A stretch of DNA of 64,000 bases from contig NZ_VIWT01000004.1 in NCBI RefSeq assembly GCF_007829815.1, positions 434,001 to 498,000 of the forward strand, written 5' to 3'. The notes under the pieces are model-generated. The model was not told where the DNA came from and searched no databases. It saw only the letters and a list, made by a program, of their open reading frames with translations. Origin of the DNA: Kitasatospora viridis (GTDB lineage: Bacteria > Actinomycetota > Actinomycetes > Streptomycetales > Streptomycetaceae). The position numbers were made by a program, and so were the translations under genes. This document shows positions 30,935 to 39,068 of the stretch, one piece after another. Numbering within the stretch: position 1 is the first letter of the stretch; every line of letters begins with the position of its first letter.

Positions 30935-31603
30935 CTACGACCGCCGTTCGCTCTCGTCGAGCCACCTCAGGTACCACCGGGCGAAGGTCACCGGCTCACC
31001 TCGCTCGTCCACCAACGGAGTGAGGTCCTCGTCGTCCACCCGGTTGTCGGACCAGATCCGCCCCTGCTCGGGCCCGCTGACGATCAGCCACTGGCGGGCG
31101 GCGCAGCCCAGGTGCGAGATGACGACGGCGCCGACCGTGCGGTCCGGTGCGAACATCACGGGTTCCCATCGCTCGTCCCAGGACTCGATGGCGTCGTCGA
31201 AGTCTTCGATCTCCTCGAAGTCCTCCTCCTCCGGCCGTTCTTCCAGGAGCGCCCTCACCTGCTCCGGGTCCGGGCCCTGCCGGGGGAAGGGCTCGGCCAG
31301 CCTGGACAGGTCCGCGAGGTCGGCGCCGTCGCCCTCCCAGCGCCAGCGACCCTGGATCCGCCGGACGGGGAAGACGCCGTGCGCGGGGCCTGCGCCGCCG
31401 GCGCCGACCTGGAGGAGGAACTCGCGGTACTCCTCGGGCAGGGCGACACCCGTCTGGGCTTCGAGGTCAGCCACCTCGCCCGGGGTCAGCGGCTCGTCCA
31501 GGGCGAACCGGTGCCCGTGGGAACCGAACACGCCGACACCGGCCGGACTCGTCCCCAGCGCGCGCACACGTTCCCGAACTCCGACCCAGGTCTGATCAGT
31601 CAT
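30935..31603 (-). CDS. SMI1/KNR4-family protein
   Basis: A 222-residue protein with the SMI1/KNR4 (SUKH) core: LTPGEVADLEAQTGVALPEEYREFLLQVGAGG (in parts, ~39-70) and GCAARQWLIVSGPEQGRIWSDNR late in the protein. SUKH members often act as immunity proteins against contact-dependent or secreted toxins, but many are housekeeping. No toxin gene is adjacent. The acidic stretch EERPEEEDFEEIEDFDD in the middle is a family-atypical insert. ATG at 31603. It converges on the DUF397 pair. Confidence 0.88.
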   Translation of the reverse strand: MTDQTWVGVRERVRALGTSPAGVGVFGSHGHRFALDEPLTPGEVADLEAQTGVALPEEYREFLLQVGAGGAGPAHGVFPVRRIQGRWRWEGDGADLADLSRLAEPFPRQGPDPEQVRALLEERPEEEDFEEIEDFDDAIESWDERWEPVMFAPDRTVGAVVISHLGCAARQWLIVSGPEQGRIWSDNRVDDEDLTPLVDERGEPVTFARWYLRWLDESERRS

Positions 31604-31889
31604 GGGCCGAGCCTACGAGGCACAACCGACAGGCGGCCCAGCTCGTCCAACGGTGCGCGCTGCGGCTGATGGCGCGGGCGGTGGCAGGCGGCCGCCCGGC
31701 GAACCCGTAAACCCGTTGCCGTTTGCGGGATCCACCGGCTACCTTCACCGGGCCGTCGGTCGGGATGCCGAGCCGACGTCCATGCCCTGGCCGTCCCCGT
31801 CACCAAGGAGGTGTGCAGCAGATGCGCACGAGCCGTCAGCAGTCGTACCCGGGCCCTGACACCTTCCCCCTCCCCACGACGGAGACACC

Positions 31890-32771
31890 TTGTCCATCCG
31901 CATCACCCCGCTGATCGACCCCGATCGCACCCCGTCCGCCCACCGCCTCGCCTGGCTGGCCTCCGACGCGGACGGGATCCCCGTCGGCTCGGCGTTCCTG
32001 CGTCTGTTCACCGGCCCCGGGCAGGACCACCTCGCCGAGTTGGACCTGTGCGTCCACCCGGCCGAGCGGCGCAAGCACGCCGGCTCGCGACTCCTGGACG
32101 CGGCCGTGGCCGCCGCCCGCCAGGACGGCCGACGCTGCGTCATCGCCCAGGCCGAGGAGGGCTCTTCGGCCGACCGGTTCCTGCCGTCCCGGGGCTTCCG
32201 CAAGGTCCTGACCCTGACCTTCACCCGCCTCCCCCTGGCCGACGCGGACGTCACGGCCCTCTCCGGGATCATCGAACAGCCGCATCCCGGCTACCGGCTG
32301 GCCTCCTGGGAGGGCACGGTTCCCGACGACCTCGCCGAGACCTTCGTCGCGTCGCGCCACGCCATGGACGACATGCCGATGGGCAGCACCGACTTCGGCA
32401 CCGTGACCTGGGACCTGGAGCGGGTCCGCGGCGCGGCGGCTGCCGTCGAGAAGCGGGGTGACCTGCTGCACACCGTCGTCGCGGTCGACGAGTCGGACGG
32501 CTCCATCGCCGGATTCACCGAACTGGTCGTCCCCGGCAACGGCAAGGGCGACGGCCAGCACTACGGCACCGGCGTCCTCCCCGCGCACCGCGGACACGGC
32601 CTCGCCCGCTGGATGAAGGCCGCCTCCATCCGCCAGGCCATCGAGCACCATCCGGACCTCGACGGCCTGTTGACCGACACGGCCGACAACAACCCGTACA
32701 TGAGGCACATCAACGACGCACTCGGCTACGCGCCGACGCACACCACCTTCGAGTACCAGCTCGATCTCTGA
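31890..32771 (+). CDS. GNAT-family N-acetyltransferase (tandem domains)
   Basis: A 293-residue protein with two GNAT folds. The first (~1-130) has ELDLCVHPAERRKHAGSRLLDAAVAAA, the acetyl-CoA loop (R/K-x-x-G-x-G/A). The second (~140-293) has GTGVLPAHRGHGLARWMKAASI, a complete QxxGxG/A-type loop. This two-domain layout resembles mycothiol synthase and related actinobacterial acetyltransferases; the substrate is unknown. The start is a TTG at 31890 preceded by GGAGA; no better ATG/GTG is in frame nearby. Confidence 0.85.
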   Translation: MSIRITPLIDPDRTPSAHRLAWLASDADGIPVGSAFLRLFTGPGQDHLAELDLCVHPAERRKHAGSRLLDAAVAAARQDGRRCVIAQAEEGSSADRFLPSRGFRKVLTLTFTRLPLADADVTALSGIIEQPHPGYRLASWEGTVPDDLAETFVASRHAMDDMPMGSTDFGTVTWDLERVRGAAAAVEKRGDLLHTVVAVDESDGSIAGFTELVVPGNGKGDGQHYGTGVLPAHRGHGLARWMKAASIRQAIEHHPDLDGLLTDTADNNPYMRHINDALGYAPTHTTFEYQLDL

Positions 32772-32890
32772 GCAGACATCTCATCCGACGGTGCCGGCAA
32801 TACCGACGGTGCCGGCGATGCTGGCGATACCGGCAGGGCCGGCCAGGGCGGCGAACCGCTCGGCCGGTGCCTGGCGAGCCCGAAAGCTGT

Positions 32891-33448
32891 TCAGAACAGC
32901 AGAAACACGATCGCGCAGATGATGAGCACGAGGGCAGCCGCGCATCCTCCGCCACCTCCCACGGAGTCAGGTCGCCGTCCAGCGCGTTGCGCTGGCGAAG
33001 CAGCACTGCTCCTGCCGGGAGTCCAGACGCCGGGACGATAGCCCTGGAGCTCTCCCCCTCGATGGACCAATGACGACCGCACGAACGCGTCATGGGCTTG
33101 CGGCTTCCATTGCTTGTGCACAACAGCGCCGGCCGCAGCCGGGTGCACACCGCTGGGGACTCGGAACACCAGCCATGCCCGGGGCGGCTCCATGTTCCAG
33201 AGCATGAACTCGTCGCTCGTGACATCGCTGGTCAGGAGCGCCGCGCACGCCTCGTAGCCCGGCAACTGGCCATCGCCCTCGCCGCGCAGCCAGGTGCGCA
33301 GATCGGCGCTCGCCTGACCGGCGGTGTCGAAGGTCCTGAAATGGGCACTGTCGAAGCCTCGGGCGAACACTTGCGAGTAGTCCCCCGGCCCAGGCTCCCA
33401 CTGGGACTGCCACGGGTCCACGACCTGGATCCAGGTCCACTTTTCCAC
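32891..33448 (-). CDS. Hypothetical protein with C-terminal membrane anchor
   Basis: A 185-residue protein with a soluble N-terminal domain (WIQVVDPWQSQWEPG; FRTFDTAGQASADLRTWLRG) that I do not recognise. The C-terminus is a Gly-rich hinge followed by a hydrophobic segment (CAAALVLIICAIVFLLF) ending the protein, as in a tail anchor. The ATG at 33448 follows GGAGG at a suitable distance. The region is lower in GC than average. Function unknown. Confidence 0.7.
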   Translation of the reverse strand: MEKWTWIQVVDPWQSQWEPGPGDYSQVFARGFDSAHFRTFDTAGQASADLRTWLRGEGDGQLPGYEACAALLTSDVTSDEFMLWNMEPPRAWLVFRVPSGVHPAAAGAVVHKQWKPQAHDAFVRSSLVHRGGELQGYRPGVWTPGRSSAASPAQRAGRRPDSVGGGGGCAAALVLIICAIVFLLF

Positions 33449-33480
33449 GCTGCCTCCTTGGATCGGCTCCTGGACCAGAC

Positions 33481-33495
33481 ATGACGTGGCGTCAG
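33481..33495. repeat. TGACG-N3-CGTCA palindrome, copy in a promoter region
   Basis: ATGACGTGGCGTCAG, with exact core TGACG-TGG-CGTCA at 33482-33494, between the start of the tail-anchored protein gene and the stop of the hydrolase gene. Confidence 0.8.
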
Positions 33496-33593
33496 TTCCT
33501 TCTATCCCCCATCCCCCTGCTCCTGAGCCTGCCCAGCGTGGTGACCCGTGTCAACGGCACGTCCTCGCTCACCCTGCTGCCGGACGAGTCGCC

Positions 33594-34451
33594 TCACTTC
33601 GGCAGATCGGCGGCGAGGAAGGGGGCAAGGAGCGCGTACAACGCGTCGGGGCGGTCCAGGGGGATGATGTGGCCGCAGTCCTGGAGCTGGTGTCCGACCA
33701 GGTCATCGGCGATGGGGCGGAGTTGGCGTTCGAGCCCGGTGCCGACGGGGTGGGAGCCGACGGCCATGGTGGGCATGGTCAGCCGGGCCGTGGCGACGGC
33801 GTCCTGGATCTGCTGCGCACTGGTGGGCAGGGCCCGGTAGTAGGAGAACGCGCAGCGAAGGGCTTCGCTCCCGGTGTACGCGCGGACGAAGGCCGCGCGG
33901 ACGTCGTCGGGTACGCCGCGCCCGAGCGTCCCCGAGTCGAGGAACCAGTCGACGTACGGGGCCTCGTTGCCGGCCAGGACGGTCTCGGCGAGGCCGGGGA
34001 CGGCGTGGAAGCCGAACCACCACGGCGCTCCGCCCGCGACGGCGTGTTCGGCTCCGGGCAGGCGGCCGAGCAGCGCCTCCATCACGACCAGGCGCCGCAC
34101 CAGGCCGGGCCGGCGCAGCGCGAGCAGGACGGCGGGGGCGGTGCCCGCGTCGATGCCGACCACCGCTGCCGAGGGCTCGCCGAGTGCGTCGAGCAGCCCT
34201 TCGGCGTCGGCGGCCAGGGTGCCCGCGTCGTAACCCTCGACGGGACGCGCACTGGCGCCGAGGCCTCGCAGGTCCGGGGCGATGACCCGGTACCGTCCGG
34301 CCAGTCGGCCCATGATGCCGCTCCAGACTTGCCAGGTGTGTGGGAAGCCGTGCAGCAGGAGAACCGCGGGTCCGTTCCCGGCGATCGCGACGTTGAGGTC
34401 GACGCCGTTCGTCGCGATGCGGCGCAGTTGGGGTGCGGTGGGGGCGGGCAT
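33594..34451 (-). CDS. Alpha/beta hydrolase, epoxide-hydrolase/dehalogenase type
   Basis: A 285-residue alpha/beta hydrolase. The oxyanion HGFPHTW motif is at ~34-40, the nucleophile elbow is VVGIDAGTA (~97-105) with Asp rather than Ser, and the catalytic His is in DCGHIIPLD near 260. An Asp nucleophile points to epoxide hydrolase or haloalkane/haloacetate dehalogenase activity rather than esterase. The substrate is unknown. The ATG at 34451 is divergent from the HxlR regulator gene, with a GTTACC/GGTAAC dyad between, suggesting direct control. Confidence 0.88.
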   Translation of the reverse strand: MPAPTAPQLRRIATNGVDLNVAIAGNGPAVLLLHGFPHTWQVWSGIMGRLAGRYRVIAPDLRGLGASARPVEGYDAGTLAADAEGLLDALGEPSAAVVGIDAGTAPAVLLALRRPGLVRRLVVMEALLGRLPGAEHAVAGGAPWWFGFHAVPGLAETVLAGNEAPYVDWFLDSGTLGRGVPDDVRAAFVRAYTGSEALRCAFSYYRALPTSAQQIQDAVATARLTMPTMAVGSHPVGTGLERQLRPIADDLVGHQLQDCGHIIPLDRPDALYALLAPFLAADLPK

Positions 34452-34468
34452 GACGGCTCCTCCGACTG

Positions 34469-34501
34469 GTTACCATTGGTGACTACCGAACGATAGGTAA
34501 C
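34469..34501. promoter_or_regulatory. Candidate HxlR operator (GTTACC...GGTAAC)
   Basis: Inverted half-sites GTTACC (34469-34474) and GGTAAC (34496-34501), 21 bases apart, lie between the divergent hydrolase and HxlR genes. HxlR proteins bind widely spaced dyads of this kind. The assignment is inference from position. Confidence 0.45.
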
Positions 34502-34551
34502 TGTCCGACCGCTGCCCAGACGGCACTTTCAGGGAAGGTGGTGAGCCACAG

Positions 34552-34962
34552 GTGACCACCGAAGGAGCCCGAGCCTCCGGGCGTGGGGTCCGCGGCGATC
34601 TGTTCGATCCCGACTGCCCGACGCGGCAGTTGCTGGACCGCATCGGCACGAAGTGGACGTCCATGGCCGTCAAGACGCTCGCCCACGCCGCACCGGACGA
34701 GGTGCGCTTCGCCGAGCTGAGACGCCGGATGCCCGGCGTCTCGCAGAAGATGCTGTCCGTGACACTGCGGAGCCTGACCCGCGACGGGCTGGTGTCGCGT
34801 CGGGTCGAACCGACCGTGCCACCGCGGGTCTTCTACCGACTCACCCAACTCGGGCTGTCCCTGGAAACCGCACTCGCGGGGCTGCGGACCTGGGCGGAGG
34901 AGCACATGGCCGAGATCGACCGCGCCAACGAAGCCACCGACCAGGAGGCCGACGCGGGATAG
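34552..34962 (+). CDS. HxlR-family winged-helix regulator
   Basis: A 136-residue MarR-like regulator of the HxlR type: CPTRQLLDRIGTKWTSMAVKTLAHA (~21-45, with the conserved N-terminal Cys), FAELRRRMPGVSQKMLSVTLRSLTRDGLV, and the wing VEPTVPPRVFYRLTQLG. Such proteins sense redox or electrophile signals, often through the Cys. The GTG at 34552 follows an AGGTGGTG stretch. Probably controls the divergent hydrolase. Confidence 0.92.
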   Translation: MTTEGARASGRGVRGDLFDPDCPTRQLLDRIGTKWTSMAVKTLAHAAPDEVRFAELRRRMPGVSQKMLSVTLRSLTRDGLVSRRVEPTVPPRVFYRLTQLGLSLETALAGLRTWAEEHMAEIDRANEATDQEADAG

Positions 34963-35022
34963 GCAGGCCGGTTCCGCGCTCATTGGAACTCCGGTCAGAA
35001 CCGTTCTCGCGTGCGCAACGCG

Positions 35023-35295
35023 TCAGACGACTCCCCAGGCGTCCTGCTCAACGGCTTGGGCGACGGCGCCGGCGGCGCGAAGAGCGCTGACAGCCGCCCG
35101 GGCCCAGGCTTCTGGCTGATCGCCGAGCACCGTCGCCGGGAGCTGCCCGATGAGGAGTTTGCCGTGCCACAGACTGAGCCCGGTGAGCCGGCTGATCTCC
35201 TTGAGCACGTCCATGGTGCGGGGGCCCGGATCGGTCAGCACGACGCTGTACGGCACGTCGTCGCAGACCAGTGTGAAATACCTGACCTCTCCCAT
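35023..35295 (-). CDS. Stand-alone ribosomal L7/L12 C-terminal-domain-like protein
   Basis: A 90-residue protein that aligns by eye with the L7/L12 C-terminal domain: YSVVLTDPGPRTMDVLKEISRLTGLSL (~16-42), then the lysine-containing helix, and ALRAAGAVAQAV matching the L7/L12 end. The N-terminal dimerisation domain and hinge are absent. Similar stand-alone domains are found in actinomycetes, with unknown role; binding of GTPase factors is one idea. ATG at 35295. Neighbours give no clue. Confidence 0.8.
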   Translation of the reverse strand: MGEVRYFTLVCDDVPYSVVLTDPGPRTMDVLKEISRLTGLSLWHGKLLIGQLPATVLGDQPEAWARAAVSALRAAGAVAQAVEQDAWGVV

Positions 35296-35410
35296 GACAC
35301 TCCCACCACTTTCGCTGGCTACGGACGGATGACGACGGTGCCGTTGCCCCGGACAGCGAGTCGCAGGTCACGGCCCCTCCTCGGAGTCACCAACGGGTCC
35401 AGAGATGCGG

Positions 35411-35989
35411 TCAGTTGTCGAACCAGACGACGAGTCGGACGTTCTCCCCGCCGTGGACGTCGGCGAGGGCGCTCATGGCCTTCCACACCGGAGCCCACTC
35501 GCCGTCCTCCGGCACGGCGTCCCGGCGCACCAGTCGAGCGACGCGGAGCAGCTTCCCGTCCTCGATCCACTCGGCGCCTTCCGGCCTGCCCTGGCGGCGA
35601 CTGCGGGACGACTTGCCCGTCCGGACCCAGCCCCGGTCCGGCGTGCGGGCGTACTCGTGGACACGCTCGTCCACGGTTTCGGCGGGTTCGTCCCAGTCCA
35701 CCGTGGTCAGTTCGGCCCAGCTGATCCAGGACGGGCTGTGCCCATCGGGACCCCACTCCTCGAACGCCTGCCGGATCCGGGGCGACACCTCGGCGGGCAG
35801 CCCCCGGTCTCCGGCCAGCGGGCGGAAGCCGGCCTGGTTGCGGACGCCGAACAGGCAGCCGAAGGCGTCGTAGCTCCGACCGCCGTACAACAGGTCCAGG
35901 TCGATCGCCGCATGCCAGCGCGCGTCGTCCCCGTCGAGTGTGCCGTAAGTGGCCCGGCACTCGACGAACCCGTGGATGTCGGCTCCCAT
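35411..35989 (-). CDS. Hypothetical protein (MGADIHGFVE type)
   Basis: A 192-residue soluble protein beginning MGADIHGFVECR, a start I associate with a widespread uncharacterised family in actinomycetes and their phages. It has many Trp/Asp residues (YDAFGCLFGVRN, WISWAELTTVDWDE, EYARTPDRGW). No catalytic motif recognised. The ATG at 35989 is the natural start; a longer open frame further upstream is an antisense-type shadow of the zinc-ribbon gene. Function unknown. Confidence 0.75.
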   Translation of the reverse strand: MGADIHGFVECRATYGTLDGDDARWHAAIDLDLLYGGRSYDAFGCLFGVRNQAGFRPLAGDRGLPAEVSPRIRQAFEEWGPDGHSPSWISWAELTTVDWDEPAETVDERVHEYARTPDRGWVRTGKSSRSRRQGRPEGAEWIEDGKLLRVARLVRRDAVPEDGEWAPVWKAMSALADVHGGENVRLVVWFDN

Positions 35990-36051
35990 GCGAACGGATT
36001 CTCCGGGCCGGACGGCCGGACCGCCAGGGGTTTTCGGGCGGCCCGACCCTG

Positions 36052-36936
36052 TCACGACGGGCCCTGGACCACCGCCCCTGCCGCCGCCGTGCTGGTGACC
36101 CACTCCTGGAACCGCTGCACCGGTATCGCGGGCGAGGCCGGCGAGCCGGCGGCGAGGCTGCCGGCGGGGTAGAAGGCGACCAGGCAGGTCCGGCAGAGCC
36201 AGCCGGCCTGCCAGATCCGCTTGCGGGCGGCGAGGGCTGCCGGGTCCTCGGCCGGGCCCCGCCTGGTCGGCTTCGCCGCGACCGGCTCGGCGAGCAGCAC
36301 GCTCGCGGAGACGCCGACCGGCTGGACGGTGTCCGCGAGGGCGCGCGGGATGGGCAGGGCGTGGTCCGTTCCGGCGCACTGCGGGCAGGCGGCGGTCGTC
36401 GGCGGCAGTTCGGCGGACCAGGGGCTCTGGTCGGGCGGGTGGCCGCCGTCGACGGCCGCGATCACCCGGGCCTGGTACTCCGCGGGCTCGATCGCGGGCG
36501 AGGCAGCGGAGTCGGGACCGACCGCGCCCGCCGGGAAGAAGGCCACCCCGCAACCGCGGCAGAGCCAGCCCGCCTGCCAGACCCGCAGCAGGCCCTGATG
36601 GCGCGTCTGCTGCTCGTACCCGGCCTGCTCGGCGGCCTGCCGGGCGCGGTCCCGCGACCTCGACCGCACCGCGACGCCGATCGCCACCAGGATCGCGGGC
36701 AGCCCGATCGGCGCGGCCTTGCCGGCGGTGAGGCTGAACAGCGCGGCGCCAGCGGCCAGCCCGGCGAACACGAAGAGCACGCTCGCCCCGGTGCTCTGCT
36801 GCGGCGGCGCCTGCGGCTCGGGCGGCGGCGGTGCCAGCACGGCGCGCGCTTGCGAGGGGATGGACGCGTCCGCGTGGATCTGCGGGACCGGAACCGCGTG
36901 GTAGGACGTGGCGCACTGCGGGCAGGCGGGGGCCAT
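36052..36936 (-). CDS. Zinc-ribbon membrane protein with internal duplication
   Basis: A 294-residue protein with two tandem copies of a Cys module. Each has CPQC followed by an HAxPxP stretch, and WQAGWLCRxCxVAFxPAG: copy 1 at ~5-8 and ~120-137, copy 2 at ~183-186 and ~240-257. The four CxxC pairs suggest two zinc-ribbon sites. Hydrophobic helices (VLFVFAGLAAGAALFSL and PAILVAIGVAV, ~53-88) anchor the protein in the membrane. A Pro-rich linker lies before them. No family name assigned. ATG at 36936. Confidence 0.75.
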   Translation of the reverse strand: MAPACPQCATSYHAVPVPQIHADASIPSQARAVLAPPPPEPQAPPQQSTGASVLFVFAGLAAGAALFSLTAGKAAPIGLPAILVAIGVAVRSRSRDRARQAAEQAGYEQQTRHQGLLRVWQAGWLCRGCGVAFFPAGAVGPDSAASPAIEPAEYQARVIAAVDGGHPPDQSPWSAELPPTTAACPQCAGTDHALPIPRALADTVQPVGVSASVLLAEPVAAKPTRRGPAEDPAALAARKRIWQAGWLCRTCLVAFYPAGSLAAGSPASPAIPVQRFQEWVTSTAAAGAVVQGPS

Positions 36937-37107
36937 GAAGGGAACTGCTCCTGGAGGTGCCGAAGGTACTGGAGTGCTGGATGTGCTCGAACAGTGTGCG
37001 GTAGTACATCACATCCAGTGATCCGAGTGAACGCCCTTCACCTCCCCGGCGGTCGGCGCGAGGAGACGGTCAGTCAACCGCGAGCCGCACACGCCCACCG
37101 GGCAGCA

Positions 37108-37389
37108 TCAGCTGGTGCACAGGACTTCCCAATCCGCCGTCCACAGCTCGCCGTCGAACGAGGCGGACGGGTCGCCGACCGGCGCGCACTGACTGTTGAC
37201 GAAGCCGGCGGCGCGGGCCTTCGCGAGGGCGTGGTTCAGCGCCGACTGGGTGGCGATGGGCACGGTCGCGCCGAGACCGGTGCCGGGGTAGACGCCCTGC
37301 GCCGGGGTCGCCGAGGCGGGCAGGGCGGCGAGCACCAGCATGGTGCCGGCCGCCGCGGCCGTGCCCAGCAGTCGAGAGATCGTCCTCAC
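37108..37389 (-). CDS. Small secreted protein
   Basis: A 93-residue exported protein with a signal peptide (VRTISRLLGTAAAAGTMLVLA in parts, cut near ASA-TPA). The mature part, about 67 residues, has two Cys (NSQCAPVG and EVLCTS) that could form a disulfide. No known domain. The GTG at 37389 was chosen because the signal peptide starts there. The gene is preceded by an A/T-rich stretch (37460-37505). Confidence 0.7.
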   Translation of the reverse strand: MRTISRLLGTAAAAGTMLVLAALPASATPAQGVYPGTGLGATVPIATQSALNHALAKARAAGFVNSQCAPVGDPSASFDGELWTADWEVLCTS

Positions 37390-37577
37390 GGGTTCGTCCT
37401 TCCGTCGGTGCGCCTTGACCGGAGTGCTCCCTGAGCAGGGCGGAACGCCCCAAGTGCGTGAGCTGATATGGGAGACCATAAGAGTCTGATTCATCTCAGT
37501 TCATCAGGTCAGCACGACCAGCTTGGGGCACCTCCGACAAGGCGTCAACGGGTGGGAAGGACTCGGGAAGTCACCCG

Positions 37578-38075
37578 TCAGTCGACGACCAGTCGTTGCT
37601 TCCCGTCGATGAGTTCGCGCACGGCGTCCAGGTGGCCGGCATGGGTGGCGGTCTCGGTGATCACGTGCAGGATCACCTCGCGCAGGTTGTCGCACCGCCA
37701 GTCGCCGAAGAAGTCCGGCCACCAGGCCGGAGCCACGTCCAGGTCGGCGTCGGCCAGGAAGGCGTCGGCGAGCTCCGCCTCCTTCCGGTAGCGGGCGAAG
37801 ATCTCCTCGGCCGTCAGCTCCGGGGCGGGCTTCCAGGCGTCCTCCCCGGCACCGAGGATCTCCTCGATCGCCGTTCGCTCCCCCGCCGCGACCGCGCGGA
37901 ACCAGAACTTCTCGTCGTCCAGCGCGAGATGGTTCACCAGTCCCAAGCACGTCCAGCCGGACGGCAGCACCGGGCGTCGCAGTGCCTCCTCGTCGAGGCC
38001 CTCCAGGATGCCCAGGACGTGCTTGCGCTTGCTGTTCAGGGCCCCGAGCAGGGTCGTCAGTTCAGTGTCAGCCAT
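37578..38075 (-). CDS. DinB-family (DUF664) protein
   Basis: A 165-residue four-helix DinB-fold protein. The metal-binding histidine pattern is visible: VNHLALDDEKFWF (~46-58), and near the end HVITETATHAGHLDAVRELIDG (~139-160), where HxxxH-type positions supply ligands. Members include mycothiol- or bacillithiol-dependent S-transferases. The actinobacterial DUF664 branch is a candidate for a mycothiol-linked role, but the substrate is unknown. The ATG at 38075 gives normal length. Confidence 0.87.
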   Translation of the reverse strand: MADTELTTLLGALNSKRKHVLGILEGLDEEALRRPVLPSGWTCLGLVNHLALDDEKFWFRAVAAGERTAIEEILGAGEDAWKPAPELTAEEIFARYRKEAELADAFLADADLDVAPAWWPDFFGDWRCDNLREVILHVITETATHAGHLDAVRELIDGKQRLVVD

Positions 38076-38235
38076 GGCCCGGACGGTATTCGGCTCCACT
38101 GACACCCGGCGCACCGTCGCAGGGGCAGGCTCGCGCGGCCGTCAGCCGGGCCGGGCCGGCTATCAGGAACAGCCACGCCTGGACCGGTCGTCGCGGAGCG
38201 CGCCACTGCTCAGTAGGTCTCTTCACGGCCGCATC

Positions 38236-38254
38236 ATCGCAGCAGGCCTGCGAT
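38236..38254. promoter_or_regulatory. Inverted repeat upstream of a methyltransferase
   Basis: ATCGCAG-CAGGC-CTGCGAT is a perfect dyad with 7-base arms and a 5-base centre, about 90 bases before the methyltransferase start and in the 265-base gap between divergent genes. It could be an operator, but no regulator gene is adjacent. No gene is seen in the rest of this gap. Confidence 0.4.
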
Positions 38255-38340
38255 CACAGCCGACCGCTCCTCGGCGCCACAGGCCAGCACCGAACGGCCC
38301 TCATGGCTCCTCCTGCCAAGAGTCCCTAGAGTCGTTTCCC

Positions 38341-38982
38341 GTGGCGGATCATCAGGACGAAACCAGGGCGGCCTACGACGCCGTCGTCGAGCTGTACGCG
38401 TCGCTGTTCGCGGACCGGCTGGAGGGGCAGCCGTTCGCCCGGGCGATGATCGGTACCTTCGCCGAACTGGTGCGCGCGACGGGCAACCCGCGGGTGGCGG
38501 ACGTCGGGTGCGGGCCCGGGCACTTGACCGCCATGCTGCACGAACTGGGCCTGGACGCCTTCGGACTCGACCTCTCCCCCGGCATGGTCGACCACGCCCG
38601 GCGGGCCCATCCGGCGCTGCGGTTCCAGGAGGCGCGGATGGAGTGCCTACCGGTCGAGGACGGCTCGCTCGGTGGCGTGCTGGCCCACTACTCGATGATC
38701 CACACCCCGCCGGGGGAACTGCCACGGCTGCTCGTCGAGCAGGCCCGCGTGCTGGCACCGGGCGGCTTGCTGCTGGTCTCCTTCTTCGGGACGGACGGGC
38801 CGGAGCCCGTCCGCTTCGACCACAAGGTGACGCCTGCCTACAGCTGGCCGGCCGACCGCCTGGCCGAACTGCTGGCCGATTCCGGGCTCGTGCCCTTCGC
38901 CCGGCTGCTCCACGACCCGGCCTCCGAACGGGGCTTCCTCGACGCCCACCTGCTGGCCCGCCGCAGGGAGCCCGGGGCGTAG
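38341..38982 (+). CDS. Class I SAM-dependent methyltransferase
   Basis: A 213-residue methyltransferase. The SAM motif I is VADVGCGPGHLT (~50-61), followed by the acidic residue in LDAFGLDLSPGM (~70-81) and motif IV-like LGGVLAHYSMIHTPP. The C-terminal part follows the Methyltransf_11/25 pattern. The substrate is probably a small molecule; no further specificity is visible. The GTG at 38341 was chosen because the conserved N-terminal helix follows directly; no strong ribosome binding site is present. Another methyltransferase gene follows 86 bases downstream. Confidence 0.88.
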   Translation: MADHQDETRAAYDAVVELYASLFADRLEGQPFARAMIGTFAELVRATGNPRVADVGCGPGHLTAMLHELGLDAFGLDLSPGMVDHARRAHPALRFQEARMECLPVEDGSLGGVLAHYSMIHTPPGELPRLLVEQARVLAPGGLLLVSFFGTDGPEPVRFDHKVTPAYSWPADRLAELLADSGLVPFARLLHDPASERGFLDAHLLARRREPGA

Positions 38983-39068
38983 CCGGGCGCGGAGTGGCGG
39001 CCCGACCCGAACCCGCTGCGTGAAAACGAAGTTGACGCTGCCACAGCTCCGGACGATCATCGCTGCTC

